Positions 49,922 through 62,500 of a stretch of DNA of 64,000 nt are shown one piece after another. The position numbers and the translations under genes are program-made. Origin of the DNA: Branchiostoma lanceolatum (Eukaryota > Chordata > Leptocardii > Amphioxiformes > Branchiostomatidae); the NCBI RefSeq assembly GCF_035083965.1, contig NC_089724.1, forward strand, positions 19,238,974-19,302,973, written 5' to 3'. The notes under the pieces are model-generated. The model was given only the letters and a program-made list of their open reading frames with translations, did no database searches and was not told the DNA's origin. Numbering within the stretch: the first letter of the stretch is position 1; every line of letters begins with the position of its first letter.

Positions 49922-51395
49922 ATGAACAACACGACAGTCAACGAATCGTGTCTGCTACCGGACGCGGACCAACCCACAGGTCTCACCGCTCCCATGCGCT
50001 ACTTCCTGGCCGCTACATTACTGCTGGCCTCGCTGGTGGGAGTAGTCGGCAACACCATGGTCATCGCTGCAAACATCATCGAGAAGAAGATACGCAGGTG
50101 GGTCTATATGATGTCTGCAGAAAAAAAGGTTTTGTTTAGTGAAGAGAAGATTGGGGTGGGTTTCAACTAGTATCAGAGTTTTTGTTCTCATCCTCATACC
50201 AGCTAGTTTAAGTGTAACCATGTATTGCTTTTAATTTAAGGTGCCTATACATTTGTTCATTACAGTTAACCTCCCTTTTCGGACAGAAGAATAGAGTCAG
50301 CGTACCTCTGCCCTATGCATGAAAGGACTAAGTCAGATGCACCACGTCCGTTACCTCGTGTCAACTTGAGCTCGTGCATTCAATTTCTCCCAGTCCACTC
50401 CTAGGAAAAAATGTAACTGTCGTGTCATGTACGGGTTTTGTTGTCATAGAATTTGGAAAACTACCAATCATCAAATGCTCAGTCTATTTCATGAAATGAC
50501 TTTAAAGTTATATGATGATAAAAAAAGAACCACAAAAAATGCACACATTTTATTTCCTGGACCAATATCCATAAAATCTCAATTTTCCAGCTCAACGAAT
50601 CTTTTCCTGGCAAACATGGCGACTGCAGACCTGATGACGTCACTCATCTGTGACTCCTGCCTGTCCTTCGCCTGGTTCTACCCCGCCTTCAAGCCAAGCT
50701 GTCTGTTCCGTGACGTCATGGGGTTTGTGTACTTCTTCAGCGTGGACTTGTCCGTGTTAAACTCAGGCCTAGTGGCCTGGAACCGCTATGTGTTGATAAC
50801 AAAACCATTGCAAACTTACAATATGCTGTTTACACCCACTAAGATCACAATCTACTGTATCACGTCTTGGATATCGGTTTTTCTGATGATCCTCCTGGTG
50901 TTTGCTTATTTCCGCCGTCTGTTCCGCCCTCCCTACATGCTGATATCTGTCCCCGCTGCTGACATGTCCGACATGGTCTTTTTTGTGGTCAATATCACCG
51001 AGATTATCATCCTTGTGGTCGCGCCAATCCTCCTCAGTCTGTTTTTCTACATCGCCATATTTCTCAAAATTCGCGAAGTGAAGGAAAGAGTGAAATCCCA
51101 CGCCGCACCCTATCCCACCGCAAAAAAGCTCTACCGCCCATCCGGAAGAGTAGTGAGAGAGATCACCAGCTATCTATTCGTTCTTTTCCTTGTGTTACTG
51201 GTTTGCTCCACCCCCATTTCGATTACGCAGTACGTTCATGTCCTGGTAACTCCTGTTCACCCGGACATCCAGAATCTGACCTTAGTGTTGGCCATGATCA
51301 ACAGTTCGATCAATCCGATCATTCACACAATCAAAAGCCAGGACTACAGAAATTTCTTAAAGAAAATTATTAGAAGTGGGTGCTTAGATGGTTGA
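49922..51395 (+). CDS. Orphan rhodopsin-family (class A) GPCR, 326 aa, two exons
   Basis: A seven-helix membrane receptor, ligand unknown. Exons 49922-50097 and 50591-51395 join in phase 2 (AG|C gives Ser59), with GTGGGT donor and TTCCAG acceptor. N-terminal glycosylation sites at Asn2, Asn3 and Asn7. TM1 has GVVGN (Asn44), TM2 ANMATAD (Asp72), TM3 ends AWNRY (residues 121-125), TM6 has VCSTP instead of CWxP, TM7 NSSINPIIH instead of NPxxY. There is no Cys in the predicted second extracellular loop, so the usual disulfide may be missing. There is no lysine in TM7 at the retinal position, so it is not an opsin. NRY and the NPxxY change recall melatonin-receptor-like, GPR84-like and Moody/Tre1-type receptors, from memory only. 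The ORF upstream of 50591 is intron. A possible poly(A) signal is AATAAA at 52383. Confidence 0.88.
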
Positions 51396-53482
51396 TTCTG
51401 TAGGAAAGTACAAAACGGCATGGGGTGGGAGGCTAGGCAGTCGCCTTATCTACGAAAAATCCCTACAGTCAACATGATTTGAGATGATCTATATGAGCAT
51501 CCATTCACCCAGCAGCCTAAGGAAAACAACATTTCCGTAGTGTCATTGCTTTTTCACTGATAAGAAAATCAACGTCTGGACAGAAAAAAATACAGATCCG
51601 TTTTCTCCCAGTCCAATGCTTCAGGCCACCAGTCTTCATTTCCTCTCATTTTCGTAACGCTGACAAAGCTCTGGGCGCGCCAGCTTTCATTAGCTCAGAA
51701 CCCGTATTATATTGAAATCAGATAAGGTAATGGGCAGTAATAATGATGATATTAGATGGGACAACACTGGATCATACGATATGTTTGCCAGACCGAACTC
51801 GTTAATTACCTAGCTGCGTCATTGCACCGTCACACGATGAATTTGTATCTCTGTGTTACAGCCACTAACCTGATATTTCAGCGCCTTGCCCGTCTTTGTG
51901 ATACGCAATGACGTCTAGCTATATGCATTATTTACAATTGTTCGTGTAGTGTATCAAAATGTTATGAATAGCAGTATTTCTGAGTGTCATGTACGCGACA
52001 GCTATTGTAACAAGTACACATTTATCTGGGCTCTGAGAAAAATTAACAATCTGTAAAGATCATGCTAGTTTATCGCATGCAGGTGGCAAAGGAGGAATTG
52101 CTAAGTTTGTCATGTTCATCTGATATTACTTCAAATTCACGTCATGTCAAATCCAAGTAATCCCTCATATGTAACACGAATGCAACAAACGTTGCAGATT
52201 TGTATTTCTCTTGAGCATTTACCTTCAATATGTAAATATCAACCGTCTTTACTTGTTAGCATAGTCCATCAGATACATCGTCCTTAGAGAGCATTTCGTT
52301 GTAAGTAATTGTACAAGACAGTACGTGTCCGTTCGTCAACACTACATACCGCTAACAGACCCGGCCGACCAACGACTAATGGAATAAAAGGATAATTGCT
52401 TGTTAGATAAACATTGTAAAATGACATGATTTAGACACGGAAGAAGGTTGTGGAAAGGACATGCATTATATAGCTTTCGTCCAATAGTGATTAAAGTGCT
52501 CTGTAATGATGTTCTCTTGTGTATCCTGAAGTGATACCATAGATACCTTGGAAATAGCTTTAGGAAATATCTCTCCTATGTTAAGAGCTAGGTTGTCCTA
52601 TGGTGTGTGTGAGAAAAGAGGAGTATTTCAAAGTATATTCTTTCAGTGTTTAGAAGTATGAGATGTTAATTAATGACAACTACATGTATGATGTCAACCT
52701 TAGATCAATATGGGTCGTTTAACGCCAAATATAATGGCTAAGATCAAGCGTGATTTGTGATGCCAATGAAATGGGAAACATCAAGCGTGATACCAAACGT
52801 AAGGGGTATTGTCAAATATACGATGTAGTACGTAATTTCAAACGGTCAGATGTTATATTTGGTGCCAAACATTATCACTCAGTTCAAATGTTGTCTTCAA
52901 TGCCAAACGCAGTAACAAAGGTCAAATACAGTATGTGATGTCAACTGTAACGGTTCATGTCGTAATTCACAGTATCCAATTCAAAGGGTCTTGCCAAACA
53001 TACTGTAATTTATCATGTGGTAAGTTTATTCGGCTGAGTATGAAATGGAATAAAAACTTTAAGTAAACATAGAAAATCTAAGTAGATATTGTCCGTTTGC
53101 CATCATTTACGGATCTCGGGAATAAAATTTTTGCATAGCTTGTATCAAACGTTCAAAACAAAATATCGTCAAAATAGTGCATAATATCAATCTGGCTCAA
53201 GCCACGAATTACAAAAGAAAAACTCACACACAATGAATCTATTCACCGCACGTTATCAGTAATGTAGTCTAGTGCAACAGGCACTTCGTTGGTTACTAGG
53301 ACTAACTGATTTAGTAACACGTACGTCTCTCAAAACTACTATGTCTTCAAAAGGTCGTTCGGTACTTCTCGTCCCATCAAAATATTCCAAACGACGACCT
53401 GACGTACTTCGGCACAGAGAGGTCAACAGAGTTTGTACAAAGTATTACGATCATCTAACTACAGATAACATCATAAAACCTA
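51396..53482. other. Gene-free stretch between the GPCR and the bHLH-PAS gene
   Basis: It contains the 3' regions of the two convergent genes. Around 52700-53000 there are loosely repeated phrases ('atcaagcgtgat', 'gccaaac', 'gtcaaata') that do not form a clean array. TTTATT at 53025-53030 could be the minus-strand poly(A) signal of the bHLH-PAS gene. Confidence 0.4.
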
Positions 53483-56400
53483 TCAGCTGTACAGGTAGCC
53501 AAGGAAGCCTCCCGCTGTGGGGACACGAATGTCCATTTCTCTCAGGCCAAAATGTTGTGAGTCGTACTGCGCATGCTTTGTTGTGACGGCCATATTGCCA
53601 TCACATGAAAGGTCACCTTGACGACATGTTGCTTCTGTTGTCCATTTGGGGTAGGAGACCGTGGCGACGTGCTCCTTTGGAGCATAGGATGTTCCTTCAA
53701 ACATACATGATGAAGCATGCCCATCCGTGTTGGTCTCTAGCTCTAGCATGTTGGGCGTTTCTTCCATTTGAGGGGAAACTTGGCTGATACAGTCGTACCA
53801 TGCTGCGACGCCTGTGCGTTCATGATCCATCAGGGCAACCTGGTTGTTCGGCGGAACAGTGTTGCTATAAGACCCTTGGTTGTTTTTAGAGAGATAGTGT
53901 ACAGTTGCTGAGCTGGGCATGTCAGTGTGCTTGTAGAGAGGGTTAGGAGGCGTGGATGACATGGCGGTCTGGTGTGCCCAGCACCCATTGCGCCGCCACC
54001 TGTCGTCCTGAACTGACTGGTAGGCCTGACATGAACTAAACGGCTGTCCTGTGTACACACTTGAGGCAGGCGGATGACAAATGCCATTGCCATATGTATG
54101 ATAACTGGCTGTGTGTGAGGAGTAATAGTTTTGAGCTGAATGTGGCATGGCAGGACCGCCTTGGTGGGCCCCGTTCCACACCGGTCTCGGTGATGGCGGG
54201 GGTGATGGTAAAGGATTGTGAAATTCTGATGAACCAAAGTCGCAATACGGGTTACCAACCAAACGATTGCCGTGTTCCCACCCATTTCCGACTCTTGTGT
54301 ATGAATTTGAATTCTTATTCAAGGTTTGCTCATAGTTTCCAACCCTGTGGATGTAGCCGTCTGTCATGGGATAATAGAAGGGAAACGCGTGGGGATAGCT
54401 GTTTGCTAAATGTTGATTTGAGTTCATACTGGAGACATCGTCGCAGCGTCGGCTGTCCTTGCGGGGTCGTTTGCGCGAGGAGGGGTTGGACGCAGGGGAC
54501 GAGGAGTCCCTGTCAGAGCCGGAGTGCATGCTTGATGGGCATGCGCCGTGCGGACTGTGCAGAGATACCGAGAACTCGTCCTTCAGGCCGCCGTACACAT
54601 CGCCCGGGTTGCAGCGGCGTCGCCTGAGAGATTTCCCGCCGGAATGGCCACTGCAGGGTGAGTAGTCGATGTCGTCTGCAGGCACGGCCTCATACGGGTA
54701 CTGCAGGGCTGTCCCAGCATGCATCGCGCGCAGTAAATCTTCTGTTCCATAGCGCCTGCGCAGTAAGCCTTCTTGGTGAAGAAACAACGAGTCTTCCTCC
54801 CTAGACGATGAAAGAAAAAGATGGTTAGAATAATTTTGAATTCTAGATGATAGAGGGATAGATGCAGCAATTTTCTTTGCACAGTGAGTTAAAGAAGCCA
54901 ACTTCCTTTCATGACACTGTTTAGAGACAAAATTCCCTCGACCAATGTCCAACTATTTCGACATTCGACAAATCATTCTATAAATAGGAGAATGAAATGA
55001 CAGTTGCTTAGTCGGTGATATATGAACACTATGTCTATAGCGATAACATCAGGCTGCCCGCCTTATCGTGACAATGACGTACAACATTGCCGGGAGGTGT
55101 TTTCCCTGACGGTCATTTAGATGGGATTCTCATCCGCACGTAAGACTCTCATCGGTCAACAGCTGACAGTTAAAGGCACGGGAGATTAACACACCTGACG
55201 GGGCAGTGGGAAAACACGATGGATTTCCTGGAGTTTTTCAGAACGACTTTTCCTCGGGAGTGAAGCCAGACAGCGGCGTGATCTTTCTTCAGGGCCCGGA
55301 AATACATCGACTGTACATCACTGTTTTCAAGAACTACAAGAAAAACAGATCAACTTCATGTCAAGCCAAGAATCCTAGTAATTGAAAAGACGTACTCCTG
55401 CTATCAAAGAAAAACATATTTCCGGGTAGAAAATGTTTTTCACTATACTTCACTTTCCAAATAGCATCAACAGAGCATCTGGTTCGTGTATCTATAATTA
55501 CACTGGAAACTTCCAAAAGTATCAGCCAAAGTTGCCATTCGATGAGAATACTCACGTGACTTATGACACTCGTAGCAAGTCGCCAGGTCGTCAGGGTGGA
55601 CTAGGCTATAGAATGACGTCCCCTCCAGCTCACCTGGTTCGTACTCCAGGATCTCTGTCACTCTGTGGAAAAAAGAGGAAAAGGGTTTTAGTCTTTGGTC
55701 TTTAGTTGGCATATTGGTTGGTAGTCTGTATGCAAATTCCCGCCGTCCGGCCTTTATGGCCCCTCCCCGCGGACGGTGTCGGGCGGCCGCTATAAGCGCG
55801 ATTCAATCAGGCTAGTTGGTTGGGAGTAGTGAGGAACATGACGACTTCACTGCCATGAATGTTGACCATTTCTCACCTGTCATGCAAGGCTTTGATTTTG
55901 AAGTCGACGTCATGTTTGGACCAGAAGGCGTTCTGGCGCGTGTCTCCGCAGGGGTCGGTGGTGAGCAGGACGTACGGACGGCACACCACGAAGGCGACCT
56001 GTGCGGATGTCCGGCTCGTCGGCTTCACCTTCTCCGGGAACGCCCGCATCCTCCCTGTGCAGTGGACCTTCTGTGGAAATATTGCGGGGGTAACGTTTAG
56101 TCTCTACTCTGAAATGGGATTGCTACCGATCATGGAAACATTTTATCATAGCGAAGACCACTTCATTCTTAGATCTTCGCCATTGTACTCCACGCTTGTC
56201 TACTGGCCCATAGGGCGATCTGTCATGCTGAGTGTGGGAATCAAGACTCAATACTGATCGATTTCTCTGCGTGTGCGTGTCATTCACTAGTTTCACTTAT
56301 TTTCTTGTAAAGAAGGATTCAAGCCAATATTTTGTCCCTCTCTTTCTCGCTGTTTGAACAGTACGTATCGATGGTTATACGTCGGATCATAACGCAGAGA

Positions 56401-59400
56401 CGATGACAAAGAAGACTACAAAAGTACATACGACATATCCTGTGCTGGTCCCATTGAAGCACTTCAGTCTGCAGAGAAAGGACACTTCTTTGCTGTCGTC
56501 TGCGACAGCCGCATTGTCAGTCGTAGAATGGTCTTGAACTTCACGCTGAATGTAGAATATGATACCTGGTTTAATGTTGTTGTTTTGTCATAAGTAAAGG
56601 CGCAGTTAACCCCCTTCCAATACATAATTGCCGCCAAAAGACTACTTCAGTAGGGAGAATGTTAAGAAACGAGTTCTACGTCGCATTTAACGTTATCTAT
56701 TTCCTAGGATCGTGGCCACTGAGAATATAATGCACTTAGCAGGTCGCATAAAAGTCTTGAGTAAATCATAGTGGGGAAATTCGGTGGAGCATGAAATAGT
56801 GAGGCAAAAAAAATGAAATATAAAAGCCTGGGATGAAACACCTGTAAATCTGATGAGGACAATGTCTCCTCTTTCACCGACATCTGCTCTGAGGGAGTTG
56901 GTCCGTGATCAAGTACGCCCTCGTGCTTTTTGTCAGCAGTACTGCAAGTGTCGAACCTCTGCTCCAGCACTGACTTCAGGTCGTGGTGATCATCAGGATG
57001 GACGATCCCGTAAATGCAACGGTGCAGAAGGTCCACCTGGCGAAAGACCACGGTACCGGTTAGGCCATAGGACTAAAGAAGCCTACTACACAGGTTTGTA
57101 CCATACCGTACTTTACACAAGGGCGGCGACGTCGATACGACCACGCTGCGACCTAACGTTTGACAGATCACTGAACGAATTTCATCGATAAAAAACGTAT
57201 CTTTTTACGCTTTGTGTGTTTTGTTGTCTTTTAAATCATTTTGCATGATAGTCCAATTATGAAGTCAAGGGTTACACAAATCCATTTTCGGTCGTACTGA
57301 GGTCGAAACGCGATCGTCCTCTACTAGAAATGGGACCTAAATGTTGGCAACCTTGTTGTGCTGTTACTAAAATTAAAATACACCAACCGCATATTATTTA
57401 CCACAAGAAAGACGTACGCGCGGCCAATGCTGCATTTTTGCAACCAACAATGTCTGACGTCTCTATTTTCTGTGTCAGATACAACTCAAAGCTTACTTTG
57501 ACAATTGTTTAAGAAAGGATATTGCGATAAGATAGAAAATATTGATAATACATGAAAAGGATTATGAATATGGTGGGACTGAAATACAATAAGATGGAGA
57601 TAGATAACGAGGGGGGGGCGTACCTGACTGAAGCCGATAGTGGCGGAGATGTTGGACGACACGTACAGGATCGTTCCGTCTGACGTCACCACCAATAGGA
57701 ACCCGTCAAGCGCCTGGAGAAAGGACGTGTATCCTCGGTAAGTCTTGTTTGTTGTTTTTTTGTTGATTAATTTGCTTTATTTTTTTTGTTTGTTTCTATC
57801 TTTCTTTCTTTCTTTCTTTGTTAACTAGCCTCAATATTGGAAATATTGTGCTGTTACTAACATGAAGATTACTAAAATCCTCGATATTGGATGAAAGAAA
57901 TGTGCAAAAGTATATCACGTTCATATTTTGGACTTTGTGTGAGGTGAAGCCGGTCTGTACTTTATCCGTAACAATGTCATACATGTATTGACTTAAGACC
58001 ATATATATCAAGCATCCTAATCACGCATGAGCAAAGCACCTGAGGTTTAAGGCACCGGAGAGGACAGGTTAGCAAAGAAGCACCTAGACAAGACAGCACC
58101 ATGAGACAATGTCTAGCGGAGAATTTCCTTTCCAGACTCTCCTGCAAAGAGAGTAGGGTATAGATAGGATCAATGTTCCATTGTCTGAATCATACTGACA
58201 CTTCGTCGTAATGTAGCATTATCACTTTTGGATATATGTCTACTATGCAGGACAGTTTTCTTTTCTATCAAGCAAAATATCCAATCGGCCGTCTCCAATC
58301 TAGAAAGGTAGTATATGCTGAGCAAAGGAAACGGTGTTCCCAAGGTGCATCCCAGTCAAGCTTCACCAATTAAACATGAAACCCGTCCCCATGCTATGTA
58401 CCACAGATACGCCGGTATGCTGGAATACACCAAGCTTCACCTAACGACCTCGACTTGCCGTGCGGCTCACCCTTATCATTGTTTGGATCTGTTAAACGTC
58501 ATACACCCGTTGACAAATGGGTTTACAATGTGCCAAAATAAACTCAGGTAAATACTATCGCACCATTTATCAAGCCACTGTTGTAGGGGGAGCCGTGAGA
58601 TGATTGTACTGTTGTCAAAAATTATTAGGCTTATCGCATCAACCCGCTTAACGGCGTGTTCCCTGACCTGGGCGGCACTCGGGGCACGGTCGCCCCCAAC
58701 GACGGGCCGACAGGAGGGGCGGCAGGAAAAGTCCGCTGATGTCATGATCATGACATTTATTACTATCAGATATACACGACTTCAAAGTCATCAGCTGTCG
58801 CTGTTATCGGGGAAGGAGTGATATCATCGGTTATTATCAGTCCAGCTGGGCATATATGCATTCGTATATGTGATGTCGCGTGCACATTTAGCACGATATT
58901 AGACATGAATGCAAATACATTGAGCGAGGAATAATTGCTTCGTCAAGTCCGTCAAATGTAGTGGGGAAAACTTCCACCACCTTTGACTCCGAGGATACAC
59001 GATCTGAAAACATGGTCATATTTTGTCCGAACGTTTATGTTGTTCACATCGGAATGATCGAAATCCGCTAACAAATAAAAATCTCGACCTTGTGCTCCTA
59101 TGAAAAACGCGCCCGAGAAGAATGACACTTAGATCACTGCCATGGATGATTGTCTTTGTTGATTTTCTACTTCTATATGAACCTCTGAATTATTTAACTT
59201 TTCTTTCTTCTCTTCCAATAAAAGAACATGATATTTCCCAAGTAAATTTCGAACGTGTGTGAGTTTGTTTGTGTGTGAGTGTGTGTGTGCGTGTGCGTGT
59301 TTGTACGTGATCATGTGTATGTGTATGTGTGTGTGTGTGTGTTTGTGTGTGTATGTGATCATGTATATATGTGTGTGTGTGCGTGTGTGTGTATGTGTGT

Positions 59401-59442
59401 GTGTGTGTTTGTGTGTGTGGGTGGATGGGTGTGCGTGTGTGT

Positions 59443-59516
<74 letters not shown>

Positions 59517-62500
59517 ATATGTGTGAGTGTTTGTGTGTGCATGGTGCGTGAAATGGCAAAGAAGCAGAGCCGATGTTACCTGTATTGTATGCTCCTCTCC
59601 CACGTACACGTCAGATTTAGGATAACTCGTGCCCTCAGTCCCGTTAACTGCGCCATCCTGAGCGCTTTCCTTAGTATCCTCTGGGTCACGTGATGATGGG
59701 CCATCCTTATCTCTGTCTATCGGTGACACTGTTGTGTCGTGGCGGGAAAATCCAGCAGCTTGAAGCATAAAAGAGGACGTTTATTTGCATATTTAGAGAC
59801 TGACAAAAATGACTGAAGGTGCAAAATGTCATCATCAAAAGTACTTTGTTGAACAGATCCGTGTGTCCAGACTAGAAGGGCATGGAAAAGTATGATCATC
59901 CCATTAGCCATACATCACTAGACACTTGATAGTTATTTTCCAAATAGGCAATGGTTTAACTTCTTAATGTATAGCAGAGATCTATATGAAAAGAGTATGT
60001 CTCATTCTACATCAGATATATATTCCTGTCGTAAATTCATAATCATGGGGCACTTGACACAGGAACGTTATCATCTATTCCACGTTGATCGTGTCTTTCC
60101 AGATTTGCAGTAACTGTCGTTTAACTATGTGAAATATTACATGGCAACTGTTCATGCTCCGTTAGTTGATTAATCATGGAGAGGCTGTGGGGATGACATG
60201 GACATCGGGCACCAATAGTGCGGAGGTCTATCTGATGGATTCACTCAGCAATCAACGATAGCGATTTGATGGCCGAGCCGAGGAAGGTCAATCTGCACGC
60301 TACTCACATTTTCTTTCGATCACATTCAGTGATGGAGGTTTGCTCGTCCCGATGTTTTTTTCTAATCTACAATGAACTGTTTATATCCGTCCTGTACAAA
60401 ATTCAATCATAACGAAATGAGCCATATACGTTTGATGTCTTGTTTCAAACCTTTTTTACGAAAATGAGAAAGTTGACCAACACTTTCCTCTCTCTTTTAA
60501 TATGGGTACATGGAAATTTCATTCATCCAAATCTGTCTCTGTCGATCAAACTATAGAGTCCCTAGGCCTGTCCGACTGACATAAAACGCCGTCAATGTAA
60601 TCATGATGATTGTTAAGTCCAATTATATTCAGATAACACTTTTTTGTCATATTTAGATTTTAATTAGGCTGATCGTTAAAGCAGGGGGCGATTCTGCCAC
60701 CGGAAGATTTGATTGGAGATTAGGCTAATGCATTTGAAAGTTTCCAAATTGTACCATAGTTTCCTTGACAATATCAGCAAGGAAAGAGGTCACAGTAGAC
60801 CGTAATATAACCATTACCCACCATACGGTACAGTCAACAGTGGCTACATGGTTACTGGCATGCGCACTGGGCTGCCAGCCTTAGAATTGCAGCAGGCGGT
60901 GCAAAGTTTCGGTAACTCTGTGCTCTGAAACGTAAACCGATCGATACCAATTCCATTTCCCACTGTCTACAATAAAATCAAATGTCAACACCGTGTTTGA
61001 AGAGTTGGGCTGAGAATAGACTGTACAGATTACTGGTGATACAAAAAGGTGCCATAATTGACCACTTTGCAGGCCGGATTGCCAGGGTAGCAGGCCTGGA
61101 CTCCGCGCATCACGCCCGGGAAGCATGGCCACCTGTTCGCCCCTGTACAACCTGTGTACAGATTGGCCTTGCGCATGTTTTCCTCTACTTCAAATATTAT
61201 CGTACCGTGGATAAATTCTAGTCGGACTTGTTTATCCCACAGGATTTTTGTCCACCGTGGTGACCCAAGTATGGGACAATATTGCTATCTTATCGATCAG
61301 CCCTTTTATTAACCCCGCACAGTCACTTTTGTGTCAACTGTGGTGTGGGGAAAAATGTGTCAAAAATGCACACACAGGTGCAAAAAGCTGGGAAACAGTC
61401 TGGGGTCATTCAAATGTTCAAAACACCCACGACGAAAACTTTGCAACCGTTATCAAACGCTGTTACTGGTAGCTAGGCGTCTCACCGGATTGAACGGACA
61501 CTATTGCGTCACCGTACTCTGAAAGGCAGGGAACAGTATGAGATGCAAGCTGATTTTGTGGTTCCTTCATTTTTTAGTCCCGTGTCCATGTCACCCACAA
61601 GCTCTGTTGATAAATCTTCAATGTGATAAACTTGCCAAAGTTGCCCTAAGTGATAACAGGCTCCTTCCGAGTTGGATGTAGGTACATGGCTGTGGTATCG
61701 GCAGATTGCCCTAATGGCGATTTAATACAGTGGTGGAATTGTGACGCCTTGCTCATGGCACCCAGAGACAGCTATCCCACCTAGTAACACAAATATTCAC
61801 AAATAAAGACCCCTAGCTGGATAGATTAAGCCCTGACCGCTGTTTAAGCATTAAAAAGAACGTTCCCGCCTTTCGCCACGTCTTGGTCTTTGATAGATGT
61901 AATCATGAGAGCTAACATTTCTTCACTGCGTTATTCATAGAAGGTCAGGGTTGACGATTGCAGTGAGGAAATTTGTTACTTCTGCCAACGCGTACACAGG
62001 TTGAATAGACGAATTCTTCTATTGAATAGTGTATTATCTTATGAGAAGGTGAATACGACAGATTTAACTTGATAGAAACGGTTTCTTGGTCAGGTCACCT
62101 CACTACCAAGACACAGTGTCCACGTGTATACAACCAAGGAGGTATAAAACCTCCTTGATACAACACAACAAACTCGGTGGGAAATCTCTACGTCTGTGGA
62201 CACTTTAGAGTCAAGATGGCGGAGCCGAAAGCGTGGAAGTGTTCTCCATGTGCAACCACAAGAAGCCAAATTAGACCAACCATAGATCTGTCGAAGTTTG
62301 TTGCCATCTTTGCCATAGCATCGCCCCAAAACACACCTCAACGGGGACAGGGTCTGGCAAATCCTTTGTCCGTTTATTGCCCAAGAAAGTAGTCGACTTA
62401 TCATAGGATACTTGTCCGACCCTCCTTAGACTATAGTCTGTTTCTATAAAACATGATTGTGCCAAGAAATCTGTTGAAATGTTGAATTGAACAAGCTCTT

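Noticed and set aside
50427..50590. ORF extension upstream of GPCR exon 2
   Set aside because: It is intron: a good acceptor at 50590 joins in phase to exon 1, which supplies TM1 and the start codon.
59129..59559. His/Thr- and Val/Cys-rich ORFs
   Set aside because: Translations of the second CA/GT microsatellite. Only the part at 59580-59758 is a supported exon.
61068..61160. Exon-like patch with GRIARVAGLDSA, faintly like the GRIxxITGLDPA motif of animal lipases
   Set aside because: Short, lacks the conserved Pro after GLD, and no neighbouring lipase exons were found; possibly chance or a relic.
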